Translations under genes and position numbers: made by a program
The notes under the pieces: model-generated
The model's database searches: none
Seen by the model: the letters and a program-made list of their open reading frames with translations, nothing else
What the model was told of the DNA's origin: nothing
In this document: piece by piece, positions 46,957 to 53,677 of the stretch
Layout of the letters: each line of letters begins with the position of its first letter
Position numbering within the stretch: position 1 is the first letter of the stretch
Origin: [Pasteurella] aerogenes
GTDB lineage: Bacteria > Pseudomonadota > Gammaproteobacteria > Enterobacterales > Pasteurellaceae
Assembly: GCA_900637275.1 (NCBI GenBank)
Contig: LR134362.1
Location: 1,674,001 to 1,738,000, forward strand
DNA: 64,000 nucleotides
Reading direction: 5' to 3'

Positions 46957-47874
46957 TTAGTTGAGCTGTAAAGTATGAAATACTTGCTTTGCTGCATCTT
47001 CTACTAATTTATTGTTGAATTTGGCTTCTTCGGTAAATTGCGTACTCATGATTGCCATCACAATCGGTTTGCGATTTGGTATGCGAACCACCGCAATATC
47101 ATTGCGTACACCATATTTACCCGCCCCGCTTTTATCGTACACTTTCCACGATGTTGGCGTAGCAGCGCGAATCAATGGATTGCCTGTTGCGTTATTGTCC
47201 AACCAATTCCACAAAATCGTTTTTTGCGATTCGGTTAATGTGTTGCCCAATAAATACGCATTTAAATTCATCGCCATTTGTTTGGGTGTACTCGTATCAC
47301 GAATATCGTTGGGTTTGGCTTGATTTAAATCGGGTTCTAGCCGATTGGTATGGGTTACGTTATCGCCTAATTGTCGCAAAATACGTTGATATTGTTCCAC
47401 GCCACCCAATTCTTTGAGCAGCAAATTGGTCGCGCTGTTGTCGCTAAACCGCACGGCTGCTTCACATAATTGGGCAATCGTCATGCCTTTGCCAACGTAT
47501 TTTTGGGTTTCGGGAGAATAACTAACCAAATCTTTTTGGCTATATGAAATGGTACGATTTAAATCTTTTTCAGGCAGCGATTGCAACACCGCCCCAGCCA
47601 ACAACGCCTTGAAAGTGGACGCATAAGCAAAGCGTTCATCTGCACGATAAGACAAAGAATGTCCCGTTTCTGTATCCCATACATAAACGCCAATTCGGGC
47701 TTGATACTGCTGTTCCAAATTCGCCAAAGTCTGTTGAAAGGTGGCTTGTGTGGCTGATTGTTGCACAGGCGCACTAGCAGGCTGCGGATTAGACGTTACC
47801 GAATGAACAGAATTGGGCGAACAAGCCGTTAATGTCAGCAATAATAATGTGCCGATTTTTAACTTATTTAACAT
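46957..47874 (-). CDS. blaROB: Class A beta-lactamase, ROB type
   Basis: The 305-residue enzyme hydrolyses penicillins. Its active-site motifs are STFK (residues 86-89, nucleophile Ser86), SDN (144-146), Glu180 in RLEPDLNQ (the omega loop) and KSG (248-250). The N-terminus MLNKLKIGTLLLLTLTAC has a lipobox-like end at Cys18. Length and sequence match ROB-1 as I recall it; the exact allele needs a database check. It is the last gene of the accB-DUF5713-bla unit, 57 bp after the DUF5713-like gene. A Neisseriaceae uptake sequence lies in that gap. It is the only obvious antibiotic resistance gene in the window. Confidence 0.95.
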   Translation of the reverse strand: MLNKLKIGTLLLLTLTACSPNSVHSVTSNPQPASAPVQQSATQATFQQTLANLEQQYQARIGVYVWDTETGHSLSYRADERFAYASTFKALLAGAVLQSLPEKDLNRTISYSQKDLVSYSPETQKYVGKGMTIAQLCEAAVRFSDNSATNLLLKELGGVEQYQRILRQLGDNVTHTNRLEPDLNQAKPNDIRDTSTPKQMAMNLNAYLLGNTLTESQKTILWNWLDNNATGNPLIRAATPTSWKVYDKSGAGKYGVRNDIAVVRIPNRKPIVMAIMSTQFTEEAKFNNKLVEDAAKQVFHTLQLN

Positions 47875-47911
47875 AAATTATCCTTTGATTTTACTAAATA
47901 AATTTCTTTTC

Positions 47912-47923
47912 AGGCAGCCTGAA
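47912..47923 (+). repeat. Neisseriaceae-type DNA uptake sequence, copy 1
   Basis: AGGCAGCCTGAA inside the near-palindrome TTTCAGGCAGCCTGAAA, in the gap between the DUF5713-like gene and blaROB. On the other strand it reads AGGCTGCCTGAA. These match the king and sim dialects of the Neisseriaceae uptake sequence, from memory. Confidence 0.8.
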
Positions 47924-47931
47924 AAATAATT

Positions 47932-48273
47932 TTACCAATCACGCGGGGCAATCAATTCTTCACCATCTGCGTCATCAAAACCATAAGCTTGGGCAATAAA
48001 TTCCATGGTTTCGCCAAAACAATCACGCGCAACCGTTTCAATTTCGCTGTCATTTTCATCAAATTCATCTTGCAATTCATTGAGTTGCTCGGTGGCTTCG
48101 TGCGTGATGGCATACAGCGCGTCTAAATTGTCGGGTTGTTCTTGTTCAATGCGTTGGCACACATTCAAAAAAATGGCTTTGCATTTGTCCACCAAAAAAT
48201 TGGGAAAATAGCCGTCATCATACATGCCACGCAGAAAATCGTATGATTGAATTTGCGGATTTTGAATGTTCAT
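47932..48273 (-). CDS. DUF5713-like small acidic protein
   Basis: The 113-residue acidic protein (QSYDFLRGMYDDGYFPNFLV near the N-terminus, NDSEIETVARDC near residue 75, ending APRDW) resembles the DUF5713 family as I recall it. No enzyme motif, signal or membrane segment is seen. AAGGAAAC precedes the ATG. It lies between accB and blaROB, flanked by Neisseriaceae uptake sequences, and has no Pasteurellaceae uptake signal. It probably came with the captured chromosome fragment and is a passenger; its function is unknown. Confidence 0.75.
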   Translation of the reverse strand: MNIQNPQIQSYDFLRGMYDDGYFPNFLVDKCKAIFLNVCQRIEQEQPDNLDALYAITHEATEQLNELQDEFDENDSEIETVARDCFGETMEFIAQAYGFDDADGEELIAPRDW

Positions 48274-48306
48274 CTTGTTTCCTTATTTTATGGGTTATGA
48301 ATGTTC

Positions 48307-48318
48307 AGGCAGCCTGAA
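48307..48318 (+). repeat. Neisseriaceae-type DNA uptake sequence, copy 2
   Basis: AGGCAGCCTGAA inside TTCAGGCAGCCTGAA, in the 50-bp gap between accB and the DUF5713-like gene. It has the same orientation and palindromic context as copy 1. Confidence 0.8.
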
Positions 48319-48323
48319 ACGTA

Positions 48324-48800
48324 TTATTCAATAATAAACAAAGGTTCGCCAAATTCCACAGGCTGACCGTTTTCCACCAAAATTTCTTTAATCACGCCTG
48401 ATTTTTCGGCTTCAATTTCATTCATCAATTTCATGGCTTCAATAATGCACAGCGTGTCGCCTGCTTTAACCGTTGCGCCTACTTCCACAAACGCAGGTGC
48501 GCTTGGGCTTGGTGCGCGGTAGAACGTGCCAACCATAGGCGATTTTTGCGCTTGGCTCAAATCACGCGCAGCAGGGGCTGACGGTGCAGCCGCCGCAGCA
48601 ACAGGCGCAGCCGCTACGGGTGCAGGGGCAGGCGCAACAGGTGCAGCCATTGGCGCAGTCGCATAAATGGTTTGAGCAGGTGCTGGCGCAGCCACGGTGC
48701 GCGTAATGCGGACTTTTTCTTCGCCTTCGGTAACTTCAATCTCGGCAATTCCTGATTCTTCAACCAAATCAATCAGTTTTTTTAATTTGCGTAAATCCAT
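48324..48800 (-). CDS. accB: Biotin carboxyl carrier protein of acetyl-CoA carboxylase (transposon-borne, Neisseria-like)
   Basis: The 158-residue protein starts MDLRKLKKLIDLVEESGIAE, has an alanine- and proline-rich linker (about residues 38-78) and ends in a biotinyl domain with the modified lysine in EAMKLMNE (Lys124). BCCP carries CO2 between AccC and AccD/AccA in fatty acid synthesis. The start at 48800 follows AGGAAAT; a TTG six bases upstream is an alternative. In most genomes accB is followed by accC; here it is followed by a DUF5713-like gene. The host should have its own accB elsewhere, so this is an extra, foreign-looking copy. It appears intact. Confidence 0.92.
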   Translation of the reverse strand: MDLRKLKKLIDLVEESGIAEIEVTEGEEKVRITRTVAAPAPAQTIYATAPMAAPVAPAPAPVAAAPVAAAAAPSAPAARDLSQAQKSPMVGTFYRAPSPSAPAFVEVGATVKAGDTLCIIEAMKLMNEIEAEKSGVIKEILVENGQPVEFGEPLFIIE

Positions 48801-48849
48801 TTTCAATATTTCCTATTAACAAGGTTTTGTGTGGGGCGCAACGCATTTC

Positions 48850-48861
48850 AGGCAGCCTGAA
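48850..48861 (+). repeat. Neisseriaceae-type DNA uptake sequence, copy 3
   Basis: AGGCAGCCTGAA inside TTTCAGGCAGCCTGAAA, 50 bp upstream of accB. It is the third copy within 950 bp, all in one orientation. Confidence 0.8.
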
Positions 48862-48935
48862 ACGTACATTGCGCGGAAATTCGGATAATTTGTTTGTAGA
48901 ACAAAAAAACAGATTTTGGCGAATTTAAGCGCAAA

Positions 48936-48964
48936 AGTCTAGCAATTTAGCCTTGAATTGTCAA
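48936..48964 (-). promoter_or_regulatory. Hybrid promoter at the inner end of the right IS
   Basis: On the minus strand the terminal repeat of the right IS contains a perfect -35 hexamer TTGACA (48959-48964). Seventeen bases downstream, in the cargo DNA, is TAGACT (48936-48941), preceded by TGC and so forming an extended -10. It points into accB, the DUF5713-like gene and blaROB. Confidence 0.6.
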
Positions 48965-50020
48965 ACCAAGTGCAACGATTTTTTGAAGTAAACTTCATAA
49001 GGTGTTTTCCAACCTAAACATTTACGTGGTCGTAAATTCAGTTTATTGATCACCTGTTGAATATCAACTTCGCTCCACTGATTGATGTCTTGGTGCTTCG
49101 GAAAGTATTCACGAAGTAACCCATTTGTATTTTCATTCGTTCCCCGTGTCCACGGTTGATGCGGCTCGGGGAAGTAAAATTCTACACCCAGTGCTTCTGT
49201 TACCAAACGATGTTGGGCAAATTCTTTACCACGGTCTGGCGTAATTGACCGCAATATATGTGAATCCAGCAATTCAATCATGGCTTTTTGGACTGCTTCG
49301 GCTTTTTTGGCAGGAATTTTCTTCACCAACTCAAAACGACTTTTGCGTTCCGTCAGCGTCAGCAAACAAGCTCCACCCGCTTTACCCAGTACGGTATCGG
49401 CTTCCCAATGTCCAAAGCGACTGCGATTTTGCGCCGAAATGGGACGGTCGTTCAAATGGTTGGATATCTGAATTTTGCCACGTTTTTCATGATGATTTTT
49501 TGTATGCCGTGTTTTGCCTTTGTGGCGCAGTTTGCGACTGGCTTTGCGTTCGCCTATATCAAACAACCCTGAATAAATACCACGATAAATGGTTGAATAA
49601 CTAATGGATAATTCAGATTTTTCCAATTTTAATCGTGCGCTGATTTGTTCGGGCGACCAGTTTTCTGTCAGAAACTTTTCTTGCACCAAATTGAAATATT
49701 CAGGCTGCTCTAATTTGCGCTGTGCTTTGCTATTTTGACGATGCTTCAAATAGCTGTTTTGTGCGTTCGTTGCACTGTAGCTTTCTAGAGCGTGTCGTTT
49801 CAGCTCGCGAGAAATGGTGCTGGAGCTACGTCCCAGTGCTTTGGCAATTTCTGCTTGTTTTTTGCCCTGTGCGAGTAAAATCATTATCTTTTCTCGCTCG
49901 TTTATTGTAAGATGTCGGTAGGAAGTACTCATCATTTGGAAGTGGTTTTTGTGTGGAAACAAAATTATATTCTAGTTGATGAGTACTTCTTTTTTTGTTG
50001 CACTTGGATTGTAAATTCAG
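48953..50020 (-). mobile_element. IS30-family insertion sequence, right copy
   Basis: Same length, ends and orientation as the left copy, with four base differences (48978, 49015, 49027, 49050). Its outer end joins directly to the DMT transporter gene after the CCC duplication. Confidence 0.9.
48961..49935 (-). CDS. IS30-family transposase, right copy
   Basis: The 324-residue transposase is intact, with the same helix-turn-helix and DDE residues as the left copy (Asp180, Asp234, Glu268). Two residues near the C-terminus differ (Ile in QVINKL, Ser in KKSLHLV). Both copies look functional, so the composite element may still be mobile. Its 5' region overlaps in another frame with the extended end of the disrupted DMT gene. 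Confidence 0.92.
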   Translation of the reverse strand: MMSTSYRHLTINEREKIMILLAQGKKQAEIAKALGRSSSTISRELKRHALESYSATNAQNSYLKHRQNSKAQRKLEQPEYFNLVQEKFLTENWSPEQISARLKLEKSELSISYSTIYRGIYSGLFDIGERKASRKLRHKGKTRHTKNHHEKRGKIQISNHLNDRPISAQNRSRFGHWEADTVLGKAGGACLLTLTERKSRFELVKKIPAKKAEAVQKAMIELLDSHILRSITPDRGKEFAQHRLVTEALGVEFYFPEPHQPWTRGTNENTNGLLREYFPKHQDINQWSEVDIQQVINKLNLRPRKCLGWKTPYEVYFKKSLHLV

Positions 50021-50464
50021 CCCGAAGAAAAAGAGCGTCAGCCCCAAGCCAATCACTAAAACGCCAATAATTTGCCAAAGGTTAACAGGACGTTGCGCCA
50101 TACCGAGCAAGCCGAAATGATCAATTACCATCGCCGTGATCAATTGTCCGACAATAATGAAAAACAGCATATTGGTTACGCCCATTTTCGGCGCAAGAAA
50201 AATCGTGGTGAACACCACCATGGCACCAAGCGGACCGCCGATAATTTTCCACCAAGGTTGTTTAGGAATTTCCTGTAAGGCGACAAATAAATCGGTTTTC
50301 CATAAACAAATTAAAAATAGCAACAAGGCGCCGGTGGTAAAAGAAATAAATGCAGCAATCACAGATTGACCGGCAAACGCCGCAGCCAATTGTGTATTAA
50401 TCGCCGCTTGGGTTGCCAGCGCGATACCGGCACAAAATGCGATAATAACAAAATACAGTAACAT
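49826..50464 (-). CDS. YdcZ-like (DUF606/DMT) membrane protein, C-terminus altered by the transposon
   Basis: The native part (50021-50464, 148 codons) has about four to five membrane helices and the DUF606 pattern (AGIALATQAAINTQLA, then GGPLGAMVVFT). At 50020 the reading frame enters the right IS and continues for 64 foreign residues (starting LNLQSKCNKK) to a stop at 49826. Without the element the sequence would read LTLFFFG and then TAA, a normal family length. The start at 50464 follows AAGGAAGGTGGA. The fused tail is probably cytoplasmic or periplasmic and may or may not affect function. An uptake-signal terminator separates the gene start from ndh. Confidence 0.85.
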   Translation of the reverse strand: MLLYFVIIAFCAGIALATQAAINTQLAAAFAGQSVIAAFISFTTGALLLFLICLWKTDLFVALQEIPKQPWWKIIGGPLGAMVVFTTIFLAPKMGVTNMLFFIIVGQLITAMVIDHFGLLGMAQRPVNLWQIIGVLVIGLGLTLFFFGLNLQSKCNKKRSTHQLEYNFVSTQKPLPNDEYFLPTSYNKRARKDNDFTRTGQKTSRNCQSTGT

Positions 50465-50528
50465 TCCACCTTCCTTAGTAGTAAACAAAACAAACGAATT
50501 TTGATTTTACGCCTTTTGTAGATAGAAA

Positions 50529-50557
50529 AAAAGTGCGGTATTTTTAACCGCACTTTA
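50529..50557. terminator. Inverted uptake signals between ndh and the DMT gene
   Basis: AAAGTGCGGT (50530-) and ACCGCACTTT (to 50556) form a 10-bp stem around 7 bases, just past the ndh stop. It should terminate ndh transcripts and shield the DMT gene downstream. Confidence 0.75.
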
Positions 50558-50569
50558 ATAATAGAAGGC

Positions 50570-51853
50570 TTAATGTAGCTTCATCGACGGACGCAGCAAG
50601 CGATTAATACGTCCAACCAGAATAATCAAACCGGTTTTAAAACAACCGTGCAACGCCGCTTGATGCATACGATACAACGACAAATACGCTAAACGCGCAA
50701 TGCGTCCTTCGATAAACATCGAGCCTTTGGTTAAATTGCCCATCAGACTTCCCACCGTACCAAAGCGCGAGAAAGACACCAGCGAACCACGATCGTTATA
50801 CACAAAAGGTTTCAATGCTTGATTATTCAATTGTGCCACAATATTTTTGCCACACACAGTCGCCATTTGGTGCGCCGATTGCGCACGTGGTGGCACAGGT
50901 TTACCATTTTCTTGCAACAACGCCGCGCAATCGCCAATCACGTATACATTTTCATCCACGGTGGTTTGCAAGGTATTTTTGACTTCAATTTGATTTAACC
51001 GATTGGTTTCAAAGCCAAAATTTTTGGTCATATCAGAGGCTTTTACGCCCGCCGCCCATACCATTAAATCCGCAAAAATGGTTTCTCCCTCTTTGGTCAC
51101 CAATCCATTCTCAATGGCTTTGGTTACCGCCGTATTCGTACGCACATCAACGCCCAAGCGACGTAATTCCTTTTCCGCCGAAACAGAAATCCGATCAGAC
51201 AATGCCGGCAATAAGCGTGGGCCAGCTTCTAACAAGGTTACTTTTAGGCTAGTGCTATTTAATTTACCGAATCCATAATGATTTAAATGCTTCGCCGCAT
51301 TATAAAGCTCGGCGGACAACTCAATCCCCGTAGCGCCACCACCAACAATGGCAATGTGTACATCTTTTTCGTCGTTATTAGCAAATTTTAAAAACAACTC
51401 CATCATTTGCTGATGGAATAATTTTGCCTGATCTGTGCTATCTAAGAAAATACAATGCTCCGGTACGCCGGGCGTACCAAAATCATTGGATTTACTGCCG
51501 ATTGCCAATACTAATTTAGTATAAGGAAGGGTCCGTTCCGGCACCAATAATTCATTTTCTGCATTATAAATTGGCGCTAAGGTCACGGTTTTTTGTTCAC
51601 GATTGACCGCAGTTAAGGAGCCTTGATGAAATTCAAAGCCATGATTTTTGGCGTGCGCACGATAGCTCACCGCGTCCACATCGTCATCCAACGAACCGGT
51701 TGCCACTTCGTGCAATAAAGGTTTCCATAAATGCGAGCTGTTGCGATCAATCAACACCACGCGCGCCTTATTTTTGCGCCCCAATTTGTTGCCTAAATAC
51801 GTCACTAACTCTAAACCGCCGGCACCGCCACCGACCACAATAATGTTTTCCAT
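50570..51853 (-). CDS. ndh: Type II NADH dehydrogenase
   Basis: The 427-residue membrane-associated flavoprotein oxidises NADH and reduces quinone without pumping protons. The FAD-binding GGGAGGLELVTYLG lies at about residues 8-21, the NADH-binding IVGGGATGIELSAEL near residue 168, and the quinone-side VWAAGVKAS and YVIGDCAAL segments follow. The C-terminal amphipathic region (RLAYLSLYRMHQAALHG) fits membrane attachment. AGGAAAGC precedes the ATG. It is a single gene. Confidence 0.94.
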   Translation of the reverse strand: MENIIVVGGGAGGLELVTYLGNKLGRKNKARVVLIDRNSSHLWKPLLHEVATGSLDDDVDAVSYRAHAKNHGFEFHQGSLTAVNREQKTVTLAPIYNAENELLVPERTLPYTKLVLAIGSKSNDFGTPGVPEHCIFLDSTDQAKLFHQQMMELFLKFANNDEKDVHIAIVGGGATGIELSAELYNAAKHLNHYGFGKLNSTSLKVTLLEAGPRLLPALSDRISVSAEKELRRLGVDVRTNTAVTKAIENGLVTKEGETIFADLMVWAAGVKASDMTKNFGFETNRLNQIEVKNTLQTTVDENVYVIGDCAALLQENGKPVPPRAQSAHQMATVCGKNIVAQLNNQALKPFVYNDRGSLVSFSRFGTVGSLMGNLTKGSMFIEGRIARLAYLSLYRMHQAALHGCFKTGLIILVGRINRLLRPSMKLH

Positions 51854-51972
51854 TTTGCTTTCCTAAAAATAAAAATACTAAAACTGCTGCCGATTGTAGG
51901 CGATTATTGCCAAAAGTCTAGCAGTTTTAGCGTAAATAAAAACGAAAGTGCGGTTAATTTTTAAGGAATTTC

Positions 51973-52614
51973 TTATAGTGATTTAAAACCTAAGCCATCA
52001 CCCCAAGAAACGGTATAATCCAAGGCAAGGCGGCTACTTAAATGTGGCGCTTTAACGCCTTTACCGATTGACACAAGCATCACCGGCACATAACGTGATG
52101 CATCAATATTCAATGCTTTTAATACCTTATCACGCTCAAATCCGCCCATCGGATTGGTATCATACCCATATTCTTTGGCAATTAATAAAAATTGCATCAC
52201 CGCGAGATTGGTATCCATGATCGCTTGCGCTCTCACACCTTGCTCGCCGGCAATGTGTTGCCAATGATTAACGAGCGCCACATAATGATCTTTCAGCTCC
52301 GTTGTCATCATGCCTTCAGCGACATTTTGACTAAAGATTTTGTCGGCATATTGAGGGTGTTTTAAGTCAGCGAGAGCTAAAATAATTGCAGAGGAAGTGG
52401 TTAATTGTGTTTGATTTGCCAAAACTAAACCGTCGATTTTAGCTTTGTCTGTCGGATTATCCAACACCACAAAACGCCAAGGTTGTAAATTGATGCTGGA
52501 TGGTGCTTTTTGTGCCAGCTGCAACATTTCGGCTAATTGCTCACGCGGGATTTTCACATTTGAATCATATTCTTTTACGGAATGTCTTTGCTTAATTGCA
52601 TCTAATAATTGCAT
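51973..52614 (-). CDS. Nitroreductase-family FMN oxidoreductase
   Basis: The protein has about 213 residues and the nitroreductase fold, with KQRHSVKEYDSNV near the N-terminus, APSSINLQPWRFVVL near residue 37 and a C-terminal GGFERDKVLKALNI segment. Family members reduce quinones or nitro compounds with NAD(P)H. Two ATGs (52617, 52614) are possible; the second is better spaced from AGAGG. A related but different nitroreductase gene lies upstream at 52856-53524. Confidence 0.85.
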   Translation of the reverse strand: MQLLDAIKQRHSVKEYDSNVKIPREQLAEMLQLAQKAPSSINLQPWRFVVLDNPTDKAKIDGLVLANQTQLTTSSAIILALADLKHPQYADKIFSQNVAEGMMTTELKDHYVALVNHWQHIAGEQGVRAQAIMDTNLAVMQFLLIAKEYGYDTNPMGGFERDKVLKALNIDASRYVPVMLVSIGKGVKAPHLSSRLALDYTVSWGDGLGFKSL

Positions 52615-52799
52615 CATATCCTCTCTTTAGATAATAAATAACGTGTTGAAATGATTATAGTAAAACGAATATTTATAACCATTTTTCAGCCAATGACAGG
52701 GATTATAGCCCTCTCAAAGAGAAAATAAACGCCTAATTAGGAACAACATTATTTCTTATCGGGAAGAATGGGCAGTAAATTTAAACTATAGAAAAGAAA

Positions 52800-52837
52800 A
52801 AAGTGCGGTCAAAATTCGCCAAATTTCACCGCACTTT
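52800..52837. terminator. Inverted uptake signal terminator after the second nitroreductase gene
   Basis: AAAGTGCGGT (52800-52809) pairs with ACCGCACTTT (52828-52837). It lies 19 bases past the stop of the nitroreductase gene at 52856. The rest of the gap to the next nitroreductase start (52618-52799) has no gene I can support. Confidence 0.75.
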
Positions 52838-52855
52838 GCAAGTAAACGAAAAGGA

Positions 52856-53524
52856 TTATTTAATCCATTTCACAACCTCATCAAAGGCTTGCCGCGTTTT
52901 TTCACGCGGTTCATGCAAGCGATAACCGAAAGCCACCATCACGCTTAATTTAAACTCTTGCGCCGAATACAAGCCTTGTTCAACGAAGAGTTGATCCAAT
53001 TTTTCCAACGGAAAACCTTCGATTGGCGTACTATCAATACCGATCATCGCAGCAGAGGTCATCATATTACCCAAGGCAATATAACTTTGGCGGCATGCCC
53101 AATGATAAAATTCCACCGGATTTTTGCTCAACGCAAAATCTTGTTCGCAGAATGTACGATAAAAATTCGTGCGCATTTGGCGGGCATCATCCGGAATATG
53201 ATGAACATCGCGCATAATATGTTGCACATATTCACCATCGGCGCCAAGGGTTTGTGGCTGGCGTACTAAAATCACCACAAAATGGCTGCAATCCATCACT
53301 TTATCTTTGGCTCCCCAAGCATTATCGCGAATAAGTTCACGCCATTTTTGATTTTCAATCACCAAAAAACGCCAAGGCTCAATGCCGAAAGAACTCGGCG
53401 ACAAACGCCCGGTTTCTAAAATAAAACGAAAATCCTCTTGGCTGATTTTTTTGCTTGGATCATATTGTTTGCACGCGTGGCGATAAGAATAGGCATCCAA
53501 AATTTGCTGTTTTGATAATGACAT
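52856..53524 (-). CDS. NfsB-like NAD(P)H nitroreductase
   Basis: The 222-residue protein has the nitroreductase fold (YRHACKQYDPSKKIS near the N-terminus, LSPSSFGIEPWRFLVIE near residue 37, IGIDSTPIEGFPLEKLD near residue 160). It resembles the Haemophilus HI1278-type enzymes. It uses FMN and probably reduces quinones or nitroaromatics. AAAGGAAATC precedes the ATG. Uptake-signal terminators flank it on both sides, so it is transcribed alone. Confidence 0.85.
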   Translation of the reverse strand: MSLSKQQILDAYSYRHACKQYDPSKKISQEDFRFILETGRLSPSSFGIEPWRFLVIENQKWRELIRDNAWGAKDKVMDCSHFVVILVRQPQTLGADGEYVQHIMRDVHHIPDDARQMRTNFYRTFCEQDFALSKNPVEFYHWACRQSYIALGNMMTSAAMIGIDSTPIEGFPLEKLDQLFVEQGLYSAQEFKLSVMVAFGYRLHEPREKTRQAFDEVVKWIK

Positions 53525-53623
53525 AATGATTTCCTTTTGCTAAGAGACATCGGTCTTATTATCGTAATATTTACTCCAAATGCCAATGAATTTGTCGTGC
53601 AACGCAAAAACTTCGTAAAAAAA

Positions 53624-53654
53624 TACCGCACTTTTACTGAATAAAAGTGCGGTA
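53624..53654. terminator. Inverted uptake signal terminator after dcuB
   Basis: TACCGCACTTTTA pairs with TAAAAGTGCGGTA around CTGAA (13-bp stem). It lies 24 bases past the dcuB stop. Confidence 0.8.
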
Positions 53655-53677
53655 GAAATATTGTCCGTTTTATGAAA

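Larger units (their letters stand above)
45853..50020. mobile_element. Composite transposon: two direct IS30-family copies flanking accB, a DUF5713-like gene and blaROB
   Basis: Two nearly identical 1,068-bp insertion sequences (45853-46920 and 48953-50020, offset exactly 3,100 bp) lie in the same orientation around 2,032 bp of cargo. Left outer flank ends TTTACCC and right outer flank starts CCCGAAG, a 3-bp CCC target duplication. Removing the element with one CCC copy restores the reading frame and TAA stop of the DMT transporter gene, so the whole unit inserted as one piece. The cargo contains three Neisseriaceae-type DNA uptake sequences and no Pasteurellaceae uptake signal. All five genes in the element read on the minus strand. 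Confidence 0.93.

Noticed and set aside
46940..46960. Hairpin CTAACAAA/TTTGTTAG at the end of blaROB as a terminator
   Set aside because: It overlaps the bla stop codon but on the minus strand it is followed by A-rich, not T-rich, sequence. It could affect mRNA stability but is not an intrinsic terminator.
45853..50020. The duplicated IS as an assembly artefact
   Set aside because: The copies have four consistent differences, distinct inner and outer flanks, and a target duplication that restores a gene end; this is a real composite structure.
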